This document shows, in pieces, positions 10,301 through 16,195 of a DNA stretch of 16,195 nucleotides (position 1 is the first letter of the stretch; every line of letters starts with the position of its first letter). The notes below the pieces were generated by a model. That model was not told the origin of the DNA. It saw only the letters and a list, made by a program, of their open reading frames with translations, and made no database searches. The stretch comes from Ahrensia sp. GTDB taxonomy: Bacteria > Pseudomonadota > Alphaproteobacteria > Rhizobiales > Rhizobiaceae. The position numbers and the translations under genes are program-made. The stretch is taken from the NCBI GenBank assembly GCA_002698425.1, contig NZXU01000116.1, forward strand, positions 1-16,195. The letters run 5' to 3'.

Positions 10301-13300
10301 AGAGAATGGAAACAATGTTGTTGGCACTGCCGTGAGTACACGAAATGTGAACCCAGGACCTAATACGTTCACTATCGTCGTAAACTCTCCAGTTAGTGTA
10401 GCAACCACGTATACCTTGGTTGTCACTCGTACACCGATTTGCCCGTCGCAACTCTTGGTGTCGCTTGGCATCCAACCAAACACTGGTGCCGCAGTTACGG
10501 CTACTTTCACTGGAACAAGTTCGACCATCACCTTGCCAAAAGCTGTAGCATCTTTCAGCTTGCAGGCAAATTCCATTGTTTTCGCTAACGGTGCTGGTTG
10601 CACTGCAACAGCAACACTCGCTCCAGCCGGAACGGTAAACTTCCAAGGCACTTGTTCGCAAACTGTAGTCATCACCGCCCAAGCACAGTACTGTGCAGCC
10701 CAATCATTCAACTTGACTGTCAATCGGGCAACCGACGGTACTTGTAATGCACCGAACATGGTGACAACCATGGTTTTCCAACGACCTGGCGGCGTAAACT
10801 TGCCCGTTTGTACTGGCACCTTCGGTTGCACTACCGGAACGTTCACTGCATCTGCGAACCGACAATATTTCCTGCAAGTTCCGGAGCAAATCAATCAAAT
10901 CTTCTTGCGATCCATCACATTTACTCCCGGTGCAAAGACCAGCACCTTCCAAAGGGTGAGCAGTACAGGAGCACTTACTGGCGTGACGCCCTATCCCCCA
11001 ACAGGAACGGGAAGCAACATGAACAACCTTAAGGTCACCGAGAAGTTGCCACTCACTCGCCAGAACACATTTCTTTTGACAGTTTCAGAGACGAAGACCA
11101 ACAACGTTGTATGTTGTCCACAGACGTACACCATTTACGTGCAACGTCTGAAGCAGAGTTGTCCGTCTGGAGGCCAGGTTGTCGCTGGAATGGCATTGAC
11201 AAACAATCCAGCCGGTACCACAGGAACGTGGGTGGTTGATCCTGCCGCCATCCCAGCTGGATCTCGATCCTTTACTTTCAACGTCGCTACTGCTTCGATC
11301 GGCACATACACGACCGTCCAATTCAATTTCAAGCAGGCCATCGACGTGTCTTACCAGAATGTAGCTCAGCAATTCGTCGGTTTGCAAGGATCCACGACCA
11401 ATATTGGGTTTGCAAACATTTTACAGACCAATGCTCTCACCATTGGCCGATGTTCTAACGTTTTCATCGTGAAGATCGCAACCAACGAATGTCCCGTAGA
11501 AACGTATACGTTTACGATCAATCGTGCCGCCCAAACGAATTGTCCCTCTGACTTGGTTCAATCCGTCCAGTTCACTTCACCGGCAGCGACAGTGACGTTG
11601 GCTGCAGGTGCGCGCACTGGCGTTGTGAACGGCCGACAATCCGATGCGAACTTGGAAGTTGCATTGGCGAATGTCATGGCAAATAACTTCGCCGGAGGCG
11701 GGGCTGTGACTTTGAACCCCACTGCAACTTTGAATGGAGCAACTTACACGTTTGGTAACCCGTCGCCATTGCTGTACGGCAACAACACGTTCGTTCTGAC
11801 AGTGACCCCTGCCGAGTGCTGTCCCACAGTGTACACTTTCACAATCAATCGGGCCCAATGTGTTTGCCCGACAAACAATGACGTTATTTCTAAGTTTGGA
11901 ATCACCGTTGGAGGCACGAATTCCGTTGTTACTTTGACGGCAGGGCAACGGGTGATCCCGGTAACCCTGGCACAAGGAAACGCTTTCGCGGTTCGGGCCG
12001 TCGGAGCAAGTTCAACTGAACTTGCGCAGAGCATTGGAACCACAACTTTCAGTCCCGCACTACCGATTAATAAGTTAGCAACTGATATTAGCGCGCAAGC
12101 CCCCGCGAATAACCGTGTTGTCGTCGTTGTGACCACACCGGAATGTCCCAAGCAAACTTACACGTTTGAATTGAATAAGGCCGCTGCCGCTGGATGTCCC
12201 GCCCAAGTAATTCAAACTGTCACATTTGCTGGTGGTCAGCCTCCAGCTTTCAACCCCGCTACCGGTAGCACAGCAACAGTTCCTGCCACCACGACATCGA
12301 CTTCCGTGACCGCCATCAACTTCAACGGCGGGGTTACTAAGACCACCAATCCTGACCAAAATGTTGTGAAGTTCAATGGTGTAGTAACGACTGGCTCCGT
12401 CAATCTTGAAATTGGTTCATCCAACGTGTTTACCTTCGAGGTGTACAGTCAGCAATGTCCTCCACAGACCGTGAGTCTCACTGTGACGCGAAGTGCTGCG
12501 GCCGCTTGCACCCAACCGAACCTCTTGACCAGCATTTTGATTCGCGATAACAACAACAACGTGGTTTTCAACCAGACTAGTGTGGGCGGCAGCAGCTCAT
12601 TCAGTGCTACCGTTTCTGCGAACGCTGCTTCTATTGTGCAACCTACCGGAACAGCTATTGTAACTGACCCTGCCGGTGCGACTGTTACCTACAGCCCGGC
12701 ATTCGCGGGCGGAAATTTGAATCTGAACACCGGTTTGAACACCGTCAAGTTGACCGTGGTTGACACAACCAACAAATGTCCGTCTCGCACTTACACGTTC
12801 TTGATTACAAAGAGTGCGGCTTGTTGTCCTTCGAACATGGATGTTCTGACTCAAGTTGACATTCGACACACCTCCTCCACCGGACCTTTGATCGCATTCA
12901 GCCCTTCCATCACGGGCGGCAATCGTAAGGCGGCTGCGGCTACGGCCGTTCCCACGGCTTCCACCAACGTCTTCCTCACGAAGGTTGATCGCGCCTTGGG
13001 TGTCAGTGGAGGTACGACCACGGTTTCAGTAAACGGGGGCGCAGCTAGTACTTTCACCGGCACTGCAATTACACTCGCAACGGTTCCTGGCCCGAACACG
13101 GTTGTGATCACGGCAACTAGCACTCAATGCCGAGCGCAAACCTACACATTCACGTTCACTCGCACTCGGCCGGCAGGATGTCCGGCGAGCAACAACGTCC
13201 TGACCTCCATTACCGTTCGAGACCAGGCAACCAATCTGTTGACTCTTTCCCCCTCAACTGTGGGCTCTAATCGTGCCTTTACGATTGCTGCGAACAACTC

Positions 13301-16052
13301 TGTGACCAGTGCCGCCGTGACTGTTGCTGTCGATGCCGCTGTCACAACTCCAACCACTCAAATTAGCTGTGGTGGTGCGTTCGCCACTGGGCTGACCAGA
13401 ACTTGTCCCACCGCCATCGGTACCAACACTGTCTTGGTTCGAGTCACATCGGTGAATTGCGAACCGGTGACATATACCATCACTGTGAACCGAGCGGGTC
13501 TGAACTGTAACAGTACCAATTCGGACGTTCTCAAGGATATCATTGTGCGAGACAACAGTGGACGCAACCTTGCGCTTCCTGCATTCGCTACCGGTGTGAG
13601 ATCGTTTGCCACTAGTGTATGCTGCGGAACAACTTCCACGACTCTGCAATCGGTGTGCTGGAATCTTCGAACCTCCTCCACCCCAAGAACCATTGCCGCT
13701 ACATTCAACGGTGCGGCAGTGACCCTTGGCGGTGCGGCTTCGACTTTGACCACTGGCAGTAAGAACGTATACACGATTGTTGCTACGACGGCCAACTGTC
13801 CTCCGACCACCTACAACATCACTATTACGAAATCTGACTGCACTTGCCCGTGCAACGGTGACGTTTTGAGCGGAATCGCAGTGCAAGATACCACCGGCAC
13901 AAGCAAGAACATTCCACTGACCGGCTCGTTGACCAACGGAAACCGAAAATTGACAGCAACCGTCGCCTCTACAGTGACGCAAGTTCAAATCGCAACACCC
14001 AGCTCCGCCACTGTGACTGCTCCGACTGCTCCTACCATCACTTTCAATGGTGCCGCAGCAGCGTTTGCAACTAATCTCGCTCTGGTCTTTGGAAACAACA
14101 CTGCGGTCATTACGGTCGCGTCTAGCTTCTGTCCCACTCAAACGTACACTGTTGAGATCACTCGTTCGCCAATTTGTTGCCCTACCTCTTTGGATGTGTT
14201 GTCCAGCTTCACTTTGCAAGCAACCACGGCCGGTGGTTCAGTAACGATCCCGACCACGAAGTCAGGTTTCATCTTTACAGGAACGCTGCCTGTCGGTTCT
14301 TACACTGGCATCTCGGCTACCGCATTTGTGCCGTCCTCCAACGTTGCAGTTCCCGCTCCAACTTTCAGCCCGGCCGCTTCTACCATGCTTATGGTCGGCG
14401 TCAACGAGTTCAAGATGGTGTTTGCGCCTACTGGCTGCGCACCCTCCACCTATACCATTCGAATCACGGTCGCTGGGTTCAATTGCCCGACCAGTGGAAA
14501 TGTGTTAGACAGCACCAACGGAATGACGGTGAAATTCGGAACCCGAACTTTGGCGGCCACGCAGGCCGGCAAGACCGTTACCGTCAATGTGGAGAGTGGA
14601 GTTACTAAGATCACTGATGTCACGTTGAAGGGAGACAGTGGTGTCTCGATTGTCACCACCGGAAGCCCGCGAAGTCAATTCAACTTGGCAGGTGGCTTTG
14701 CCGATTTGACGGCCGATCAAAACCTCCAGATTGGTACCAACACTTTCCAAATCCGAGTGATCTCGACATGCTGCCGACCGGAAACTTACACATTGGTGGT
14801 CATCCGAGATAAGTGCTCCTGCCCGACCGGAGCCAACATCGTCAAGAACTTCCAATATCGATTGGGAAGCTCCTCTACGGTGACTGTTCCCGTCGCCTCT
14901 GGAAGCACTAACGTCGCGATTACTTTGCCGGCTAACGTTCAGCGAATGTTCTACGTCACCACAGGGTTCAACCCGGGCTTCTCGCATTCTACCAGAATTA
15001 CAACCGTTTTCTTGCACCCCGGTCAAATCAAGGGGACCACCGGAATCAACGAGAATTCTTTCATTACGCTGACTCCAGGGCTCAACAGATTTGTTACTGC
15101 CGTATATACAAAGGAATGCGAGCCGAAGACGTACACAATTGATATTACCCGAGCGGCGTGTGGCACATGCCCGACCTCGAGCAATGTTTTGAACTCTGTT
15201 GTTGTGACCCCGAATTCCGGATCTGCACAAACCGTCACGTTTGGCGCCAGTCGCTTCCAACAAATCGACTACAACACTCCGCTTGAATTTGTGACTGTGA
15301 GTACCCCATCGTTGGCCACTGGGCTTGTGAAGCCTGCGGTCACGATCAACAGCCAAGGTCTCCCTCAAACCATTGCACTCGTTTTCGTGAACAATGACAT
15401 TAAAATCATTGTCACCACCGACAGTTGTGCGCCGCAAACCTACACGCTGCGAGTCCGTCGACTCACCTCTTGCCCCATCCAAGAAGATTACTTGAAGGGC
15501 ATAGCAGCTTGCACACCGCTTACTGGTTCGTTCACGGGTGGCAACCACGTCTTCACAGGCTCGGTCGGCCAGAACGTTGCTACCTGCACCATTTCTGGAG
15601 TCACCCCGAATCGAAACATTCAAAACATTTCGGCTACCATCTCGGGCAGCGCCCTCCCCAACACTGTCAATCTTGCTCCAGGATTGAACACCATTGTGAT
15701 GACCGTGTCCAGTATCAATTGTGCCGCCGTTCAATACACTCTGCAGATCACCCGGGCAACTCCTCCCCCTACTCCTACACCCACTCCGGGACCTCCCGTA
15801 CCGACTCCGACGCCGACTCCGACTCCGACTCCGACTCCCACCCCGACCCCCACGCCGACCCCAACGCCGACTCCAACACCGACCCCCACTCCGACTCCGA
15901 CTCCCACTACTATCTCCCCGGTGCCCATCTCTCCGTTGTCCCCAAGCCCCTTCACGCCTATCCGCGAACGAAGTGCCGGAACTTTGCTCACATCAAACTC
16001 GTTCTTGGTCATGGTTTGCACTATTTTGTTTGCGTTCTTCTCCTTGTTGTAA
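4314..16052 (+). CDS. Giant cysteine-bracketed tandem beta-sandwich repeat surface protein (5' truncated)
   Basis: The 3912 codons present are uninterrupted by stops or recognisable introns and end at TAA 16050-16052. The start is missing: the frame opens inside the last strands of a repeat, with no signal peptide or initiator Met. The protein is the tail of one repeat plus 33 complete repeats, a Pro-Thr stalk (15759-15962) and a hydrophobic C-terminus (15993-16049). Repeat 1 looks most like a canonical cadherin-like beta-sandwich domain (L-A-G-L-T-L, then N-I-A-I-S-P-A-F-S, then T-T-R-S-Y-T). Later repeats keep the final strand G-x-N-x-x-x-I-x-V-x-S-x-x-C-x-x-Q-T-Y-T-x-x-I-T-R. Thr, Ser, Asn and Ala dominate and Cys is frequent, as expected of an extracellular, possibly glycosylated fibre. 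Codon use (TTG Leu, CGA Arg, GGA Gly) and moderate GC differ sharply from the left 4.3 kb. The architecture suggests adhesion, cell-wall or matrix function, but this is inference. A microbial eukaryote is the favoured source; a bacterial source is not excluded because this domain type also occurs in bacteria. Confidence 0.85.
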   Translation, partial: AVGVNNIKAVVASPQCAPQTYTIAVTRAEATACATTGGLAGLTLQDQAAANIAISPAFSATTRSYTATTNQFTVTANPTAMAGWAVATAFTNNVTNSATNGPHTLVTGVPNTFTFTTTIGTCFPQTYTLTVTRAVNMCPTSLISQVEITSPANVNVTTAGSTYSASVGQGVTSVTFRVTAANGLEPDAGTASATSITVTNLQTGTSTAMTVGTKTTTITCNQFTNVQNNLCHGQNCYRLVVFTLNCAPTTFTLCVTRAAASCPASTDVIKSINLKLTGTTTVVPFVQTSARTYSGVIPVANSQVFFDNLVLQDFLPSSINQQWLSTGSAPTGTASNVGMGNDLTLARCNNTIFLRICTPYCATQTYTFNIERSRSSCPADYITKVSTTPAVTFAQSPTGGNRQFSATVPTGTTTITITNPSASLNPALVATGLILTSQVRMPGSTTFSAPANIPAAGVAVPLNMFGEYEVIVTVGPANCPKAYYTIKITRPTQSCPASFAKSLKLTTASGVEIPLSGTIGSQTATVPYTTQNVRVAFTFADTMTGTVAPAAGANQAVAVGTTKITVVATSAQCGCQSYTITVTRGEGCCPTKQSVYKTFTLAQGGTNIPLTPAITMTAARSFTGTLLDNTNAITFTATKYTNMPAVTETFTGKSNGVTCAGTTCQTYPGSNVIEMVSTSGSCVPQTYTFTLTKPVKATCTGAASATCCPASSDVLSPTATNVFQFAGVTETCAALGAGGRTAACTVPAATGAIPSATLSVPTLVAGLTGTVTVTPTGAVTMNPGVAKTWTVVARTNQCVTQTYTVSLTLAAQTAAPCPTIGTNFLTSIRIQANGIDRLSPATTPLGATRTVTANAVGYTASVGATATLTIVKADAGVSLSCTRSTSCTSTPVAYDPATNLALTVGANQVVCVAGFRCGADQTYTFNVPRSAPSCPSSSNLLTSSLALTLSAGTVAANQLTVTGSGNSFTYTAPIATVGTATTVRFTANPTGSELAPGWAQQSLQFNGVTVANPTDPQTIFSDTTGNANKYVLVAQDEACGKRTYTFLIPRNENTCPADKNVLQTLVLDETPNIVSRPGDNGDTVLSATVAALGTNRAITVSGLDFRLKSLDVKSITTKAGITPAAADFLARFEVLGATGTTPIVTRPSLGKAIPMTIMTNVFRIVAYTQNCIPQTYTITVPLTDKTCPTDNLILASIGFRLSTGTTQTITNPTSLTSTVPNILTTTDGIKLASGNLNSVLLKPGILAPTNNGLVSTGTVEVRYNGLNVTNLNTDQQVNAGTNVFHIIFTTNNCAKITYTFNVVKAAAATCTAGNQVVRQVIFEDTAGGNARTVSFTTTTSQTVAYNNDKYQVRIRSIDPAPQNARTGGCVCGMVQYQISLKSGGNTTMPSNIVLSSTAADLPGNTVLNLIPSTGTDNQYIISAFSERCAPSTFTITITKATSGAACANPFIKEAIVNAYPIASATNFKRIDYTFQNNAVLNTLTVTVPNYMDQAAIVHDPAQTTLAFAAPATAAVATVFRHPGSIAESTAAVTVCDSNPGGGGGCGNRFNLVPGTNRVVIQYRIRNCAWPTYTINIVREEVCPSDLLMGFTIKHSQLPAAGQTIVFTPGNYTAELKVNPQVTGMNIDNFMTYNNILDSGLSITVKFPNLPAVTGTKTLNVMTNNRFDKGDSNVLIVASNCGCKPITYTVKVNRALCKCPPNNDVVTALTARIGTTTYPVVGSVATNRNFTVALPTNIGTTAITIGVTNPFGLSILPTQAGNQVVTVQQMGSAPANCAANGVNQWNCNVNVATLMGGSNVVSVVVQTNCKTQTYFMDLQFATNSCPSNSDLITALPVTINTAPFANQVVTFDGAFSNGKRVFRATVPNGVTQVAFGNPVWAASAVTPSATAVAPTTGALNGNKALAVVGDNTFVYTVASTSCCTQTYTFIITPQTMACPSTQPLASIVVQNSKSIAKTVTGLPGTTLSATIESWSTQVRILGATPVATSPITGFTAVENGNNVVGTAVSTRNVNPGPNTFTIVVNSPVSVATTYTLVVTRTPICPSQLLVSLGIQPNTGAAVTATFTGTSSTITLPKAVASFSLQANSIVFANGAGCTATATLAPAGTVNFQGTCSQTVVITAQAQYCAAQSFNLTVNRATDGTCNAPNMVTTMVFQRPGGVNLPVCTGTFGCTTGTFTASANRQYFLQVPEQINQIFLRSITFTPGAKTSTFQRVSSTGALTGVTPYPPTGTGSNMNNLKVTEKLPLTRQNTFLLTVSETKTNNVVCCPQTYTIYVQRLKQSCPSGGQVVAGMALTNNPAGTTGTWVVDPAAIPAGSRSFTFNVATASIGTYTTVQFNFKQAIDVSYQNVAQQFVGLQGSTTNIGFANILQTNALTIGRCSNVFIVKIATNECPVETYTFTINRAAQTNCPSDLVQSVQFTSPAATVTLAAGARTGVVNGRQSDANLEVALANVMANNFAGGGAVTLNPTATLNGATYTFGNPSPLLYGNNTFVLTVTPAECCPTVYTFTINRAQCVCPTNNDVISKFGITVGGTNSVVTLTAGQRVIPVTLAQGNAFAVRAVGASSTELAQSIGTTTFSPALPINKLATDISAQAPANNRVVVVVTTPECPKQTYTFELNKAAAAGCPAQVIQTVTFAGGQPPAFNPATGSTATVPATTTSTSVTAINFNGGVTKTTNPDQNVVKFNGVVTTGSVNLEIGSSNVFTFEVYSQQCPPQTVSLTVTRSAAAACTQPNLLTSILIRDNNNNVVFNQTSVGGSSSFSATVSANAASIVQPTGTAIVTDPAGATVTYSPAFAGGNLNLNTGLNTVKLTVVDTTNKCPSRTYTFLITKSAACCPSNMDVLTQVDIRHTSSTGPLIAFSPSITGGNRKAAAATAVPTASTNVFLTKVDRALGVSGGTTTVSVNGGAASTFTGTAITLATVPGPNTVVITATSTQCRAQTYTFTFTRTRPAGCPASNNVLTSITVRDQATNLLTLSPSTVGSNRAFTIAANNSVTSAAVTVAVDAAVTTPTTQISCGGAFATGLTRTCPTAIGTNTVLVRVTSVNCEPVTYTITVNRAGLNCNSTNSDVLKDIIVRDNSGRNLALPAFATGVRSFATSVCCGTTSTTLQSVCWNLRTSSTPRTIAATFNGAAVTLGGAASTLTTGSKNVYTIVATTANCPPTTYNITITKSDCTCPCNGDVLSGIAVQDTTGTSKNIPLTGSLTNGNRKLTATVASTVTQVQIATPSSATVTAPTAPTITFNGAAAAFATNLALVFGNNTAVITVASSFCPTQTYTVEITRSPICCPTSLDVLSSFTLQATTAGGSVTIPTTKSGFIFTGTLPVGSYTGISATAFVPSSNVAVPAPTFSPAASTMLMVGVNEFKMVFAPTGCAPSTYTIRITVAGFNCPTSGNVLDSTNGMTVKFGTRTLAATQAGKTVTVNVESGVTKITDVTLKGDSGVSIVTTGSPRSQFNLAGGFADLTADQNLQIGTNTFQIRVISTCCRPETYTLVVIRDKCSCPTGANIVKNFQYRLGSSSTVTVPVASGSTNVAITLPANVQRMFYVTTGFNPGFSHSTRITTVFLHPGQIKGTTGINENSFITLTPGLNRFVTAVYTKECEPKTYTIDITRAACGTCPTSSNVLNSVVVTPNSGSAQTVTFGASRFQQIDYNTPLEFVTVSTPSLATGLVKPAVTINSQGLPQTIALVFVNNDIKIIVTTDSCAPQTYTLRVRRLTSCPIQEDYLKGIAACTPLTGSFTGGNHVFTGSVGQNVATCTISGVTPNRNIQNISATISGSALPNTVNLAPGLNTIVMTVSSINCAAVQYTLQITRATPPPTPTPTPGPPVPTPTPTPTPTPTPTPTPTPTPTPTPTPTPTPTPTPTTISPVPISPLSPSPFTPIRERSAGTLLTSNSFLVMVCTILFAFFSLL
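4410..15755 (+). repeat. 33 tandem cadherin-like beta-sandwich-type repeats
   Basis: Each unit opens with a Cys, usually C-P followed by x-x-(D/N)-V-L-x-S-I-x-L, has a middle strand often reading G-G-N-R-x-F-x-A-x-V-P, and closes with L-x-x-G-x-N ... C-x-x-Q-T-Y-T-x-x-I-T-R. Opening Cys codons of units 1-33 are at 4410, 4725, 5097, 5442, 5796, 6078, 6435, 6762, 7113, 7476, 7872, 8241, 8649, 9057, 9405, 9783, 10122, 10440, 10743, 11160, 11541, 11865, 12195, 12507, 12825, 13179, 13506, 13845, 14178, 14484, 14820, 15168 and 15471; unit 33 ends at 15755. Unit lengths run from 94 to 139 residues. Similarity is clear in protein but not obvious in DNA, so the duplications look old rather than freshly amplified. 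Units 7, 10, 15, 16 and 29 lack the closing basic residue; unit 17 lacks the second Cys. Units 12, 13, 19, 24 and 27 open with C-x rather than C-P. Confidence 0.85.
15759..15962 (+). repeat. Pro-Thr stalk encoded by degenerate CCGACT-type hexamer repeat
   Basis: After the last beta-sandwich unit the protein becomes Pro/Thr-rich. The core at 15801-15908 is 18 consecutive Pro-Thr dipeptides, flanked by a P-P-P-T-P-T-P segment before and P-V-P-I-S-P-L-S-P-S-P after. Codons alternate CCG/CCC/CCA/CCT with ACT/ACG/ACC/ACA, so the tract is a degenerate hexanucleotide tandem repeat whose length may vary between alleles or assemblies. Such stretches usually form extended, O-glycosylated spacers that hold domains away from a membrane or wall. 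The reverse strand reads Val-Gly repeats, which is a mirror artefact. Confidence 0.9.
15993..16049 (+). other. C-terminal hydrophobic anchor (GPI-signal-like or tail membrane segment)
   Basis: The last 19 residues (S-N-S-F-L-V-M-V ... F-F-S-L-L) are strongly hydrophobic and run directly to the stop with no charged cytoplasmic tail. They follow a short polar stretch containing S-A-G (15972-15980), which could supply a small-residue cleavage/attachment site. This is the usual layout of a GPI-anchor signal. A bacterial LPXTG anchor is unlikely, since there is no such motif and no basic tail. A simple membrane-spanning tail is the alternative. Confidence 0.65.
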
Positions 16053-16195
16053 AGCGGTCAAAGCCTTTTTTGCTCAAGAACGAAATCCTGACATGTTAGC
16101 GTGTTCGGTGTGCAATAAAATTTTCGATCTCAGGATCACAGACACAGCTTTTGATGTCATGCGTCGTCGTGCGACAGCTCTTCCTCCTGCAGGCG
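16053..16195 (+). other. 3' flank / probable 3' untranslated region of the repeat gene
   Basis: These 143 bases hold no supportable gene. There is a T-run (16069-16074), an AATAAA at 16114-16119 and then mixed sequence to the window end. An ATG near 16160 opens a frame that runs off the window, but nothing supports it as a gene. Confidence 0.5.
16114..16119 (+). promoter_or_regulatory. Candidate polyadenylation signal AATAAA
   Basis: AATAAA begins 62 bases after the TAA stop, within the usual spacing for a short eukaryotic 3' UTR. A hexamer can occur by chance in this moderate-GC DNA, so it supports rather than proves a eukaryotic origin. Confidence 0.45.

Noticed and set aside
14505..15734. 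Long minus-strand open frames inside the repeat gene (also 13254-14219 and 8448-9173)
   Set aside because: They mirror the codon pattern of the plus-strand repeats and show no independent domain, start signal or conserved motif.
4410..15755. Possibility that the regular spacing is a CRISPR-like or non-coding repeat array
   Set aside because: Repetition is at protein level with about 345-nt spacing and no conserved DNA repeat; the frame is continuous throughout.
15731..16021. Minus-strand Val-Gly repeat protein
   Set aside because: It is the reverse-complement reading of the Pro-Thr hexamer tract.
16154..16195. Start of a new gene after the repeat protein
   Set aside because: Only a short open frame running off the window; no supporting start context or recognisable protein.

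Overview
The window joins two unrelated genomes. Positions 1 to about 4313 are high-GC mycobacterial DNA with the gene order and orientations of the M. tuberculosis Rv3667-Rv3671c neighbourhood: the end of the membrane serine protease gene marP (+), an ephE-type alpha/beta hydrolase (-), a small two-helix holin-superfamily membrane protein (-), a secreted S1-family serine protease (+) and acetyl-CoA synthetase acs (-). This points to a Mycobacterium/Mycolicibacterium-type actinobacterium. The intact genes are compactly packed: marP and ephE overlap tail to tail, the holin-like gene and ephE share one base of a stop/start pair, and the only sizeable gap is the divergent 146-bp region in front of the holin-like gene and the S1 protease.

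At about 4311-4316 the mycobacterial sequence stops inside acs, removing roughly its first 80 codons. Base composition, codon use and protein style all change within a few bases. From there to 16052 runs one uninterrupted reading frame of 3912 codons with no bacterial feature. It encodes a giant, Thr/Ser/Asn-rich, cysteine-bracketed tandem-repeat protein: the tail of one repeat, then 33 complete repeats of about 94-139 residues (mean about 115). Each resembles a cadherin-like beta-sandwich domain ending in a C-x-x-Q-T-Y-T-x-x-x-T-R type strand. The repeats are followed by a Pro-Thr stalk and a short hydrophobic C-terminus with no charged tail, as in GPI-anchored or tail-anchored surface proteins. 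An AATAAA sits 62 bases after the stop. The 5' end of this gene is missing because the frame opens in the last strand of a repeat.

The simplest reading is a chimeric contig: a mycobacterial fragment fused to the 3' part of a giant surface-protein gene, probably from a microbial eukaryote (taxon not identifiable by eye). The two halves should not be read as one locus. The open frame that crosses the join antisense to acs is a high-GC shadow that happens to be in phase. The part most likely to be undescribed is the repeat protein: a cell-surface fibre or adhesin-like molecule with a recurrent disulphide pattern, including extra cysteines that appear in matched positions on both sides of several inter-repeat linkers.
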